Shown here one piece after another: positions 1 through 10,925 of a stretch of 64,000 bases of DNA. Positions within the stretch are counted from its first letter, which is position 1; the number at the start of each line of letters is the position of its first letter. Under the pieces are notes generated by a model, which made no database searches, was not told where the DNA came from, and worked only from the letters and a program-made list of their open reading frames with translations. The translations under genes and the position numbers were made by a program. The DNA comes from Roridomyces roridus (Eukaryota; Basidiomycota; Agaricomycetes; Agaricales; Mycenaceae): positions 434,001 to 498,000 of the forward strand of contig JARKIF010000006.1 in the NCBI GenBank assembly GCA_029378245.1, read 5' to 3'.

Positions 1-3000
1 TTGTACGTTGAAGCCGAATAACTTGAGCCGAGTTGCCGTTGGAATAGTGAGGTGCTTGTTCCATATAGATTTCTTCGTCCGGGCTGAATTCGCCGTTTAA
101 GAACGCCGCCGAGAAATCAAATACTTTGATATCCCAGTTGTAACGCGCGGCTATTGCGAGAATCGTGCGGAGTGATGCCAATTTGGCTGTCGGTGAGAAT
201 GTTTCGAAATAATCTACGCCAGGGACTTGAGTGAACCCACGGGCGACGAGTCGAGCCTTGTATTTGTCGATTTCGCCGTTGGCTTTGCGTTTGATCCGTA
301 AAGCCCATTTGGATCCGACCACGTTCCGATCAGCCGGACGTGTGACTAAGCCGTCACCAAACGTGCCTGTCCTCTTCATCGCCTCCATCTCCGCGTCCAT
401 TGCGGCCTTGAATATCTCGTCCAGTAACGAGTCTTCCGTGGCTGCCAGGTGTGCGGCCGTGCGCCGTGTTCTGGTGCCTTCCACAATGTTCTTTGGGTCG
501 ATATCACCACAAATATCGCGCGGAGCGATTGTCTTCGGCCTTTCTGGTGTACTTGGGGGTGTCGAGAGTGGAGATTCACTCGGAGGAATGGGATTGGGGT
601 CTTCAAACTGAGGTGCGTGCTGAATGCTCTGTGACTCCTTCCTTTGCTCATTCTCTCCATTCTCCCCCTCATTCAGCACCCGGTACAATTCGCCTCCGCT
701 TCGTTTCACGTCTGGAAACTTCACACTGCGCTCTACGCGGATGGCGCGTGTGTCTGGGTAGTAGATCCGGTGGCCGTCGATGCTATCCGGGTCAAACCCT
801 AGCCATCATCCGTCCCGCGATCTTCCGTCGAGCTTGCCCTTGTCGTCTACGTGTACGGCGACGTGGCAGCCCCATTCGTGGATATGGCGCAAGTCTGGCT
901 TCGCCTTGTGGAATACCTCGTAAGGTGTACGTCCGCCAAGAATCCGTGTTGAGGTACGATTCTTCAGCCAGACTGCATGCTTGAGTGCTTCTCCCCATAG
1001 GTTCTTCGGCAGTTCTGCTGCGTGCAGCATTGCCCGCACCTTCTCGAGAAGCGTGCGGTTAACTCTTTCGGCAATTCCATTGTGCTCGGGAGTATCGTGG
1101 ACGGTGTACCGTCGGCGTATTCCCTTCTTTGCCAAATACTCATCGAATTCCCCATTTTTGTATTCGCCACCGTTATCCGAATGCAGTATCTTGACCTTTA
1201 TTCCGTGCTCCTTTTCCCATCGTGCGTCGACATCTTGAAATGCGTTCAGAGTCTCGTCCTTTGAGTGCATGAGGACGATGACGGTGTAGCGCGATGCGTC
1301 GTCCGTGAACGAGGAATAGTACTGCTTCTTCTGGGGTGTTGCGAGTGGCGCTGGTCCCCACACGTCGGTGTGAACTTCGTCGCCAACCTTGGTCGCTATC
1401 TCGCGTGGAGTAGCCTTCGATATCGCCTTGCGAGTCATCTTGCCGTGCAAGCATGACTTGCATTCCTCCGTAGAGGTACGTATCCTCTCATCTAATTCAA
1501 TTCCGTTGACGTTCTTGACTAGATTCTTCGCCGCTTCGAGGGGTATGTGTGCCATAAGTCGGTGTAACTCGTCCGCGGTCGTAACCAATGGACCAACGTC
1601 CGCGAGATTTGCTTGTCTCGTGGCTGTTGCTGTATTGACTGCGTACAGTCCGTGCGTTCGTGGGATTGCTCCAAGTTTTCGGTGTTGAGGGTCATAAATG
1701 CGGCACTCCGCGTCTCGGAATTGGACCGCGTAGCCCGCCTTGGTGATGCACCCAATCGAAATTAGCGTGACACCCATTCGAGGTACGTACAGCACGTCCT
1801 TCAATAACACCCTTGTTGACCTCTTCCCGCCGTCGGGAACCTCAATATGCATTTCCCCGATTCCAACTGCCTGCAGCAGCTTGTTGCCCGCGGCGACAAT
1901 ATCGCGTGGCGCAATTGCACGGAAATTGAACAGTCGATCTCTCGACGCCGTCATGTGTTGGCTGGCGCCGGAGTCGTAAAGTTCCCGCTCTTGTATCCGG
2001 GTGGTGGTGACTGTTGCTGCGACGAGTTCGTTCGAGGTAAGTGACATAGTTGCTGTTGACTCGCCCTGTTCTTCTTCGCTACCCCGCGGCTCGGCGTCCG
2101 CACTCGATGTCGTGGTCTCCGGCAGAGCCAACCTGTCGTAACAGTCGCTCTCCATCTCCAACGCATCGTTCTCTTCTTCAAAATTCAGGTCATCCTCCAA
2201 TCCCCGTTGGAACGCCATCCAGGCCGCTTCCAATTCGTCGGTAACCGCCATGTTTGCTCGGTTCCGATTCTTCTGATGAGGGTTCTGTCCCTCCTTTCCT
2301 CCTCCCTTAGCCCAACATTCCTTCATCATATGTCCCTTCTTGTGACAATTATAACATTCCACCATCGTCTTCTTCGACTTCGACATATACTTGTTGCCGC
2401 CCGTTCCGTAGAACGCGGCTTCCTTCTCGCCCTTCGACGTAGGTCGTGCACCCTTGCGATCGGCCTCGTCACTTATTCCTTGCAATACAGTGTCGGGATC
2501 GAGAGTCTTGCCAAGAAGCGTGGCGGCGCCCGTGAGCGCCGATAGGTATGTTTCGTACGATGCTGGCAGGGATCCGAGGACGATAGCGACAAAGTTATCG
2601 TCTCCGGGGTCGGCGGCCATAGCGACTAGGTCCGCCCGAATGGTTCGTAATTTGTTGAGGTGAGCCTTTACATCTCCCCCTTCTACGCAACGCTCGTCTT
2701 GGAGCTTACGTCTCAAATCCACCGTAACCATCTTCGACTTCTTCTCGAATTCATCCTTCACCCTCTCCCACATTACCCTTGCACTTGCCGCATCCTTCAC
2801 CTTCAAAAATAGCGAATCCGGAAGGACGGAAGCCAAGCCTTGCTTGATAATAGCCTGCTCCGATTTCCAGACACGCCGACGTGCAAAATACGCGTTCATA
2901 GCTGTCGTTTCTGCCGTCGTTGGTGCTGCAGCATCAGCAACGGTCGGCGCTGTTGGTTCCGCCGCCGTGCCCAGTGGTCCTGCATCAAAGTGGTCGCTGA

Positions 3001-3133
3001 GTCCCGCCGCATCCAATGCGAAGAGAAAGCGATCACGAAAGAAGACCCAGTTCGTTCCGTCAGCCTTGCATCCAGGGAGCTTCGTAAAGTACTCGCCTAG
3101 CTTCGCCGTCGAGGACAGTGTGTTTGTTGACAT
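1..3133 (-). pseudogene. copia gag-pol polyprotein, one nonsense codon, 3' end cut by window
   Basis: The polyprotein makes the capsid and enzymes for retrotransposition in cytoplasmic virus-like particles. From the ATG at 3133 it shows a UBN2-type gag (about residues 60-210), a CCHC zinc knuckle (CYNCHKKGHMMKEC, about residue 260), a protease active site (LYDSGASQHM, about 390), the GAG-pre-integrase region (HRLMAHIPLE, CKSCLHGKMTR) and the integrase core (HTDVWGP, then LHSDNGGEY and EHNGIAERVNRTLLEK). The frame stops at a TGA (806-808). Reading through it, the same frame continues without another break to base 1 and includes the copia RT signatures KARLVARGFTQVPGVDYFET and FDFSAAFLNGEF. The stop sits where relatives have Arg (DGRxRDG-stop-WLGFDP), so a CGA to TGA change is the simplest explanation. 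That last step is inference. Confidence 0.9.
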
Positions 3134-3324
3134 AGAGAGGTAGGTCCGAGAATCAAAGTATATCTATAAACGAAGGTGAGTAATCAAAAATCGGTCGTCG
3201 TCGTCGTATACCACGTGTAACGACGTGCGCTAAATCAAAGTCAGTTCTTGAACGATTCAGGCTGATGAGGATGATAAGGCACAGGAGGACCGTCGATAGG
3301 TATCAGCGTCGGGGGCCAATAACC

Positions 3325-3564
3325 TGTAGAAATATATCTGTAGCAGCTTGGTACGCAGATGGATGAAAGCACTTGATTGCATTAGGGTAAGAACGCTGGG
3401 GCTTTTATACCCAGCGGTACAATGACGTATGTACATACTACGTAGTTGGAATGAGGCTCGGGGATGGCTCGGTCTCCCCTCGGGCAGGGTTCGGGCATCG
3501 GCCAGCAGGTTGAACCCGAGCTCTACGTCATAGCCTCGTGTTCGGTTTGCTCTCAACTCCAACA
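3325..3564 (-). repeat. copia 5' LTR (about 240 bp)
   Basis: On the minus strand the segment starts TGTTGGAGTTGAG and ends TTTCTACA, giving TG...CA ends. A TATA box (TATAAAAGC, complement of 3402-3409) lies inside it. Immediately internal (3324 downward) is GGTTATTGGCCCCC. This resembles the complement of the anticodon arm of initiator tRNA-Met (GGTTATGGGCCCA), as in elements primed by a half-tRNA. The boundaries are tentative because the second LTR is not in the window. Confidence 0.6.
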
Positions 3565-4065
3565 AATGGTACAGAAGAGAAACAATATTAATAGCAACCT
3601 TGATTCATGTAATAGTGTTCTCTGCCAGAGAAGAAGTCGTGGCACAAGTGGACTGATTATTCCCCGGCAGCAGAACTCAAGTTGGAATCTGCGCCCCGTT
3701 TGTTCGGAGACTGACAAGCAACGGCATTTCAAGTCGTGCGGCCCATACAATTCATTTCATCCTCGACCTGCTCTGCTGCAGAAAAACACCTGGCACACTG
3801 AGACGGTGATTTCACCAGGCACTGTGGCACTACTTCCTGAACTACCGAACGACTCGCAGTATCCATCCGTTTACACCGAAGTTGATAGATCAACGGCGTT
3901 CTGCTGCCGTTTACACCCAAGGTGATAGATGAAAGGCGTTGCTGCCGTTTCACCGTTGGTTTCCCAATGGAACGGGATGTGTTCCCACTCCCATTTGACA
4001 TATAAGTCGTGAGGGTTCGGACCCTCTACCTATCCCAGGTACACACCAGCGGCCGTATCGCAAGT
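3565..4065. other. intergenic, between LTR and DUF6534 gene
   Basis: I see no gene here. The stretch contains a short tandem repeat at 3867-3956 and is otherwise unremarkable. It should include the promoter of the plus-strand gene that starts at 4066. Confidence 0.5.
3867..3956. repeat. short tandem repeat, 2.3 units of 38-40 bp
   Basis: Units begin with CCGTTTACACC at 3867, 3907 and (as CCGTTTCACC) 3945. Each carries a GTTGATAGAT or GGTGATAGAT core followed by GGCGTT and GCTG. It lies 110-200 bp upstream of the DUF6534 start codon. Confidence 0.7.
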
Positions 4066-5737
4066 ATGCCGGCTCTCTTTGACGTCGGTCCCACATTAGG
4101 CGAGTCTGAGGAGATATTCTCTGCAACCCATGAAATGCTCATCCCCGAGAACCCTCAGGTGCCTTGGAACTCGGTGTCCTTGTATCCTACCTCCTCTTCG
4201 GAGTCACGACGATACAACTGTATATCTACTTTACCCGATTCCCCGACGATAACTGGAAGCTTAAACTTCTGGTATGTGCGCCAGCCGAAACGAAACAACC
4301 CAGCTTATACATGGATGACTTGCCAGGTTGCATTTGTCTGGTGCGAATCCCCGCCCGTTTCAAGACGGAGTTCCTCCTCTCAATGAAGGCTTTTCGCAGG
4401 ACATGCGAGGCTATCCACTCGGCGTGCGTCGGGCACTCTCTCTACGTGTATACCATCTCAAACTTCGGAAACGCCGAGCGATTGATCGAGGCTCTGCCAT
4501 TCACATTCGATACCGCGGTCCTGTTTGCTAGTCCCATCACCACGTCAGGTATGTGGGCCAATCCTCGCTGCCGAAGTCACATTTATACTTTCTCTTCAGT
4601 GCAGGGATTCTTAACGTACAGAATCTACATCGTGGGAGGAAATCGACTCATCCTGCCTGGGATATTCTGGGGCATTGCCACGATCCGCTTGATTGGATGC
4701 CTCGCGATCTTTGGTACCGGCGTCCAAATGAGGTCCCTGCTCGTGTTTGAAGGGCAAACGGGATGGCTGATGACTAGCCTCTGGGCGGTTGCATCCGCGA
4801 ACGATATTGCGATCACAATATCGTTGGTCTATTTGTTGTTCAGACAGCGAAGCGAAATTCAGCAGCGGTGAGTGTTTTCAACCATTTAGCATCCCTAACA
4901 ATTCAACTAATTCACCTTGATTCAGCACGGTTCCTTTGGTGGATAAACTCATCATGTGGACGCTAGGCATGTGCTCTGCCCGTTATTGGCCTTCCCTGCT
5001 CATTAACCCCAGAAACGGAAATGATGACCAGGTGACATATCCTATATCCTTCTTTCCGGTGTCTTCGTCGTTGACTATTTAATGCACCAGTGCCTCGGGC
5101 CTCTTGACCTTGATCTTCGTGCGTATTTTCGATCATACTTACTTGTCTCACATCCGCCAGTTCGCCGCAATGGAACACAACTGTAGGATCAAGCCTTCGA
5201 TTCCAGGGAACGCAACTGTGCACTCATTTATTTCTCAGTTGTCTGGCTGGCAATCTATATTATTGGCACCAGAGGTAGATCTTTCGTTTGCGAATCGCAC
5301 CCAGATAATCATACAATGAACAGTGTTCTCAAATTCGTTGCTTGCAAGGTGTGATGACGAGCCTTGTGCCTTTCTCCACGGCGTTACAGCCTGAGGTTTT
5401 GCCACACGTGTTCTAACTCGGAACCTAGTTTGAACGGGAGATCAACTCTGCGCCGAATGGAATCTGAAGCACCCATGTCATTGGTCAGACAAAAGAACTC
5501 ATACTCTGCGGCATTGAATATAGCTGACATGTTGCGCAGATGTCCACCCGGATCCGAATCGCCAACACTGGGGGTGATAGTACAACTACCGGAAACTCAG
5601 AACAGGACAAGGCGCAGGACTTGGGCGGAGCGGCGGGGAGGTTGGTTTTGAGTCTGTTTTGGAGGATGGTGCTGGAGATTGTGAGGCCCCATGTCTGGTG
5701 TGGGATTCAAATTCAGATGATCAGGTGTACCAGTTGA
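4066..5737 (+). CDS. DUF6534-type multi-pass membrane protein
   Basis: This is a member of the large Agaricomycete family of 6-7 TM proteins with a C-terminal DUF6534 domain; its function is unknown. Splicing 13 exons gives the family hallmarks in order: LGALELGVLVSYLLFGVTT, YIYFTRFPDD, VAFVWTCEAIHSACVGH, VQGFLTYRIYIVGG, SLWAVASANDIAITISLVYL, TVPLVDKLIMWTLET, ASGLLTLIF, FSNSLLASLNGRSTLR. Two introns have GC-AG ends: 4100-4158 and 4967-5012. The others are GT-AG, for example 4272-4326, 4341-4399, 4549-4599, 4868-4925, 5032-5090, 5119-5160, 5183-5238, 5275-5323, 5349-5428 and 5484-5539. The last exon and stop (5735-5737) are the least certain part. The 3' end overlaps the convergent MFS gene on the other strand. 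Confidence 0.85.
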
Positions 5738-7776
5738 AACATGCATGCGGACCTGCGCAAAGGCCCGCGTGAATGTGAACAACGCAAGCGCACTGGCCGC
5801 GCGGGACGTCGGCAGCGGCGCCAGGATGGGGAATATTGGGCCCACAAACTAAGACTCGAGGTCGTCACGCTGGCCCTCGAGGCAATAATGTGTACTTACA
5901 ACAACTCCCACACCCATAGCTGCGACAATCTGATAGCAAACCCACTGTACTGTCGGCGTGTCGCTCGAATACGTGCTGACCAGTCCGAAGCCAACGATCA
6001 TAGCGACCCAACCGATCCAGTTCACAACGCGATACTTTCCCCAGACGGACACGGCGATTCCGGCAATGAGGGAGGTGGGTGCGGTTATCAGACTCCCTGG
6101 AAGGAAGTCCACTGATGAACGGATTGGGGAGGCGCCAAAGCATGCTTGAAAGAAGACTGAAAGGAACAGGTGAGTTGTGCCCGCATGTAAAAGTGTGCCC
6201 ACCTGGGAGGTAGTAAATCAACGCTGAAGCAGGGTGGTCAGATTGTCATCGAGTTGACCTTGAGAATGAAGGCGCACAAATGCTAGTGATCCCATGGACC
6301 GCGGTCGTTAGCAGCCTAATTCAATACGTCAGCAGTGGACACCCCCTGTCCAAGCAAATCACATACCCAACGAGGGACGTGCGATTGCCAACAATATCGG
6401 GTGGGACTGTGGGTGATGTGGCTACTTTCGCTTCGTACAAACCACCGGCGACGAGAACAAACAGGCCGACAATGAGAGGTGCGACAACTTGCACAGAGGA
6501 CCAAGGGTATCGGACGCCTCCCCAGGTCAAGCCCAGGATGGCCAACGCGGTGCCGAGAACGATGACGAAGTTACCTCTGTAGGGTATCAGATCTCGGACG
6601 TCGTAGAAGGAAGGATGATTGAAAACGCACATCCAATCGACCTTGGCCAACTTTCGCCTAACGGATCCTGTTGGTGTTCTCACCGACAGAAATAGAGCGA
6701 CAAGGAGAAACGCAATGGCGCAGAGCGGTAGGTTGAGGACTTGATCAAGTTGAAAGGACAGAACACAAGCGAAAGGAATCAAAATAGCCACCGCCATGTC
6801 TTGACTCCGTGAGACGAGAGCGCACCTCCCTGGAGCAAGGATCAGCTTGTAGATGAATATGAATTCGCCACGGACAATGGGCGGCCCAATGAACTGCAAG
6901 TAAAACATGAGCTGGCGAAAAAAAAGGAAGTAACAATCTTACAGAGGCCAAGCACCAGACCAACCCCAGGAGGCCCTGATAAATCCCACGTTCAGCGAGT
7001 GGGACCAAATCCGTTGTGATTATTTCCGCGAGCGCTATGATCCCGCCCCCACCGATGCCTTGAATACCTGGCAATATGAGCGCTTTCCCGGCTCCGCTGA
7101 AGAAACGTACTGCGACCCAAAATCATCATCGACTGGAAGCCCACATGTGCAGTTAGATGTAGTTCCGTCTTTCATTCAACGAAATCGACGCACCATGTTT
7201 TGCGCTGCTCCGGCCAACGTGCTTCCAATTGCGAACAAGACGATACTGCACAACATGATCGGTTTTCTTCTGGGCATGAGTGGCATAAAAGGAGGGAACC
7301 TTCAGGCGGACCTTCCGAAAACATCCGCGAGATTGCCGCTCAGCGGGATGAACGCCGTGCTAGACAATGCGTACGCAGAGCCCACCTACAGCTTGTAAGC
7401 ATTCTTCAAATCTAAGCATCTCATCACAGCTTGAAGAGCGCACCCATATGTAGTTTCCGCTCGTATCGTTCAACGCCTCCGCTATGGTGGGCAGCGCCGT
7501 CCCAATCGCTGTCAAGTCCAAAGCGCCGAGAATGTCGGAGAGCATGAGCGCGATGATACAGAGCCAGAAGGCCTTGCTCTTGGGTGCGGGAGACTTCGAC
7601 TCGCTCGTTGGGGTGGAAGCGAGTCCAAGTTGGCTGTCGGACTCGGAGATGCGGAGAGGATTGGGGTCCATGTCCAGGAGGGCATCGGTGCTGGGAGTGG
7701 ACATGGGCATTGTAGAGGCGGGGACGCCAGGGACGACAGGATAGCTTGTCAATAATGGTCTGCTATCAACTGGCAT
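5485..7776 (-). CDS. MFS multidrug-type transporter (DHA2-like), C-terminus abnormal
   Basis: This is a plasma- or vacuolar-membrane proton-coupled transporter by family; the substrate cannot be read. The N-terminus is a hydrophilic tail, then the first TM (FWLCIIALMLSDILGALDLT). Motif A (GNLADVFGRRKPIM), GIGGGGIIALAEII with RGIYQGLLG, FIGPPIGGAL, TWRWLF, LNLPLCAIAFLLV, HGITSISLIYYLPVF, FLPGSLITAPTSLIAG and FTFTRAFAQTWGLTISS follow in normal order once about 13 short introns are removed. One needed intron (6740-6780) has GA instead of GT at its donor; without its removal the frame stops. After LQNRLKTNLPAA the usual last TM and tail are not recognisable. The frame then runs antisense through the end of the DUF6534 gene to a stop at 5485. 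It could be functional, or a gene in early decay. Confidence 0.8.
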
Positions 7777-8760
7777 TCAGACGCGGGGGTGACAATGGGG
7801 GACCTGGCGCTAATAGAGTCGTCCCTGAGTTCCAGACTTCCAGTTAGAGGGTGCCACTCAAGTGCCAGGCGAGGCGGTTCCTGTAAGCCGCACGTAAGAT
7901 TCCACCGAGCGCCAATGTAGCGATTTGTCCATGATGGAAACGCATTGAAGGTGCGAGCCAGGTCGACGTACATAAGTACCTGGACGCATCGTGTTGCTCG
8001 CTGGATGTCAATTGGATGTGGTAGAAGTCAAGAGGTGTTGATCGTTGATCGTTGATGTTGATCCGCTCGATCGGTTGCCTCACAGCCACGGCCTCGTGGT
8101 TCTGCCAGGAAGTTCCAACTTCTCGGCGACGTTGGCTCATTCAAGCTCGCTTGATCACTGAGAAATCTAAGGAAACAAAACGAGGTCATCGGCGTATGCT
8201 GCGCGGCCGATTCGAACGTCTCTTCGACTCGGACGTCTGCTCAAGATTCAAGAGTGGGTACAGAACTTGAACTCAATGCCATTACCCAACCCTCAAACCA
8301 CTGAAAACCTCGATCGCGAAAAAGGAGGTACCAAAGCTTGTATCTAGGCTGGAAAGGACCCAGATTCGAATCGAACGAATCAACTTCTGCTTGTATGCCC
8401 AGGACTACTTTATGGTCATCATCCGCAGACGCGCACCTCGCGCAACAGGATCCTCTATCCCAAGTACTGAGCCAAATATGTGGTTGCGAAATATTAACAC
8501 CCTTCGGCTTGCAAACTAGGCCAACCAAGGCGGTTGGGGATGCATCACGGAGTGAAAACTTGTGTAAAAGATAGGAAACAAGGCCAATTGGCTAATAGCT
8601 CCGGTGCGAATCGAACGAACCGGAACATTGAGGTAGTTTCAAGTTGTGCCAGTATGATAGAGTGTCATGCTAATTCTCAGACCTCCTTGCTCAGACTACA
8701 TACACAAGTGTCCGTGGTTTAGAAAAATTCGCGTGTTCATGTGCTTCTTTCATCTCATGA
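7777..8760. other. intergenic with tRNA-like fragments
   Basis: No coding gene is supported. The stretch holds the tRNA-like element at 8356-8453, a weaker B-box-like fragment near 8600-8630 (GCGAATCGAACGAACC on the plus strand), and a short sequence around 8137-8175 (AAGCTCGCTTGATCACTGA) that recurs near 13880. Confidence 0.5.
8356..8453 (-). repeat. tRNA-like element, copy 1
   Basis: On the minus strand the ends can pair as an acceptor stem (GGATCC with GGGTCC). TCTGC and GCAGA can form an anticodon stem around an enlarged loop of about 34 nt, and there is a Pol III B-box-like arm (GTTCGATTCGAATC). The D arm is collapsed and the anticodon loop lacks U33, so it is unlikely to be a working tRNA. 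It is strongly conserved with 39161-39255 everywhere except the loop insert, which suggests a tRNA-derived repeat (SINE-like) or a tRNA pseudogene family. Confidence 0.5.
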
Positions 8761-9326
8761 TCAAATCCCCGTAATATCAATCCCTGTCGAGATGCTCCCA
8801 ACCGTAATGACAATCTCCCCCGTCGGCCCATCACGCGCGAAAAGGTCGTCCATCCGCACCGAATACGTCGCGTTCGCGTCGTAGAACCAAATCGGCAGCT
8901 ACATAAAATCAACTAAGTCACGGAGAAATGGACACCGAAATCAATGCGCACCGAGAGGGACAACTGGTCCTGCGGTGGGGACCTCGACGTATCATAGGTC
9001 GTGCGTCCGAGGAAGATGGGCCCGCCGATATTGTGCGTGGAGACGCCGTCGATGTAGTATTCCAAGAACGTCGGCGTGTTGCCCAGTTGGACTGCGCAAG
9101 TCAAGTTGGCGGTGATGGTGAAGAGCTAAAAAGAATGGGGCGATAAGCATGGGCTGAGACGCATGGGTCAAAGAGGCTTGCGTACCTGTCCTGGGGCGAC
9201 ATTCTTTTGTGAGAGGCTGAGAGAGCCGAAGCGTGCAGCTTCGGAGCAGAACGCCTGGGCGCTGACTAGGGTCGCGAGGCTAGCAAGAGCGCCCGTCAAG
9301 AGGAGGCTGAAACGAGTGAACTGCAT
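8761..9326 (-). CDS. small secreted protein (about 150 aa)
   Basis: Three exons give a protein with a clear signal peptide (MQFTRFSLLLTGALASLATL, cleavage likely after VSAQA). It continues through SLSLSQKNVAPGQ, LFTITANLTCAVQLGNTPTF, YYIDGVSTHNIGGPIFLGR, DQLSLSLPIWFYDANATYSV, to GEIVITVGSISTGIDITGI at the stop (8761-8763). Introns are 9127-9185 and 8899-8951, both GT-AG. The beta-rich, Thr/Ser-rich mature part and low cysteine content do not point to a family I can name with confidence. It is presumably an extracellular or wall protein. A TATA box lies about 50 bp upstream of the ATG. Confidence 0.75.
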
Positions 9327-9376
9327 GATGGTTTGGGTGGGGATTGGTGCTGTGGCTTGCTCACTCATGCCCTTCA

Positions 9377-9382
9377 TTTATA
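9377..9382 (-). promoter_or_regulatory. TATA box of small secreted protein gene
   Basis: The minus strand reads GCTATAAATGAAGG, with TATAAA at 9382-9377, about 50 bp upstream of the start codon at 9326. Confidence 0.55.
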
Positions 9383-10667
9383 GCTTTTCGGAACGGGGAT
9401 GGCTGCCCGTAGTGGAGCACCTATGCATACCACCAAGTGAAACAGGAGGCGGACGGTACAGCGGCAGGAGCCGTGGAGTACGGCACAGCCCCCTCCATAT
9501 GAACGTCGGGATGCTGTAATTCAGGCCGTAATTTCGGTGAGGCGGGAGAGAAGGTAATCGGGCTGGGTGTGAATGAGCTTTTTGTTCTCGGTTTCAAATT
9601 GTTCATCCGGCAGGATTCTGGTGTATTCTGGATTCCCGTGCGACTTGAGCCGAGAGAGGAAAAGAGAACATTAGATACTTGACTGTCACGAAAAAGCTAA
9701 CCGATAAATGGTCGCGACAGGGCGCCCGTTGCACCTGTGCAATTTATTGCGGCTCGCTACAGGACCTTGGCGCGCCAGCATCCCACTGAGACAGCTTAGT
9801 ATCCAGTGGGACATATGCGCATCAGCGATCCGTCGGCCTACGACGGCGCGGGAGACGGCACAGAGAAAAAGAGAGATTAGAGATCTCAAAGCCAGAAGGC
9901 GTGCTCGACAGCCAAGATATGCCGAGTAGCAGACTGTGAGAGAGGCAACGAAGAGCTGCCCAGTGGTGGTGGAGGGTGGTGCATCAGGAAAACCAGGGGA
10001 CACTGCATAGCACTGGAGAGTGCTGCATAGTGCCATAGTGCTCATAGACACATCCCCGCTATGCAGCACTATGCAGCACTATGCAGTAGCTCCTTGCCGA
10101 CGCTTAATCTGGACAGGTCCAAAATTAAGTCGTTCTCAAATCTTTCTTTGGATTCCCGCACAGCGCAGCTGCGCAATATGCCGGTGAGGCAGAAGGGTAG
10201 AAATGGCAATGTATGAATTTAACTATATAATACAGTGTCCTCAAGAATCTACAACCAATCTACAACGCGCAGTTGGCGCACGGGAACGATATGAACAAGA
10301 TAGCATGCAACTAGACGAACCTCAAGTCTTGACATGCGGGCAGTAATACCACGGTACGTCGTCAATCGAACGCACTCAACGGCCGGGACGTGAACTCATG
10401 TAGTTTGAAACCAACTGCTCAGGACTCGGAGTCAGCGGGTACTCACAAACGGGCACGGATGGACGAACCTAAGCAAGTAGCCGCGGGAATTGGCGTCAAA
10501 CGCGTGCTTGAGGGTGGTGGAGTCGAAGAAGTTGGGAGGAGACTCGGGGAAGGTGGCCCAGGACACGAACTCACTACTTAAATAGCTGCCAGGCTTGTTG
10601 TGGCAGCCGTGTCAACTCGAAACGGACAATATGTCAAGCCACGAAGTGACAGAGATGCCATAGTGAC

Positions 10668-10709
10668 CCATAGTGGCCATAGTACTACACAGTGCTATGG
10701 CCACTATGG
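10668..10709. repeat. perfect 15-bp inverted repeat
   Basis: CCATAGTGGCCATAG (10668-10682) is followed after 12 nt by its exact reverse complement CTATGGCCACTATGG (10695-10709). Extra partial copies of the CCATAGTG unit lie just upstream (10658-10666). Confidence 0.85.
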
Positions 10710-10925
10710 CAGCTATGGCTCGCTTGGTGTTTTCCTGATGTGGTGACTTGGTGGTGACTGGAAAAATCGGTGTGATCGGGATCGGCGATCAACGCGGTAA
10801 ATTTGGCCTGACATCCTTTGCTTTGTCACTTCCAATCAATCCGTCGGAACATCACTCTACTGCGATTCTACTGCCGGTCATACCTGGATTTCACCGCGGT
10901 GATATAGGCCCTATCTAGGGTGAGA

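Larger units (their letters stand above)
1..3564 (-). mobile_element. Ty1/copia LTR retrotransposon, 5' portion
   Basis: The element is transcribed right to left. It consists of a 5' LTR (3325-3564), a likely primer-binding site just inside it, and a gag-pol frame that runs off the window at base 1 within the reverse transcriptase. The order gag, zinc knuckle, protease, integrase, reverse transcriptase is the copia order (integrase before RT), which separates it from gypsy elements. The 3' part, RNase H and 3' LTR lie outside the window, so target-site duplication and LTR identity (age) cannot be tested here. Apart from one stop codon the frame is open throughout, so the insertion is probably recent. 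Confidence 0.93.
9327..10925. other. long intergenic region with short palindromic repeats
   Basis: I see no gene. Around 10000-10085 there are repeated and inverted TGCTGCATAG / CTATGCAGCA motifs (ACTATGCAGC occurs three times in a row). A perfect inverted repeat lies at 10668-10709. The region ends at the left target-site duplication of the DNA transposon at 10926. Confidence 0.5.

Noticed and set aside
231..611. Plus-strand open frame of 126 codons antisense to the copia reverse transcriptase region
   Set aside because: The minus strand in this interval encodes unmistakable copia polyprotein, so the plus frame is a shadow.
6740..6780. U12-type intron, because GATTCCTTT resembles the U12 donor
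   Set aside because: The donor does not match GTATCCTTT or ATATCCTTT, there is no U12 branch site, and Agaricomycetes are not known for U12 introns. A mutated U2 donor is simpler.
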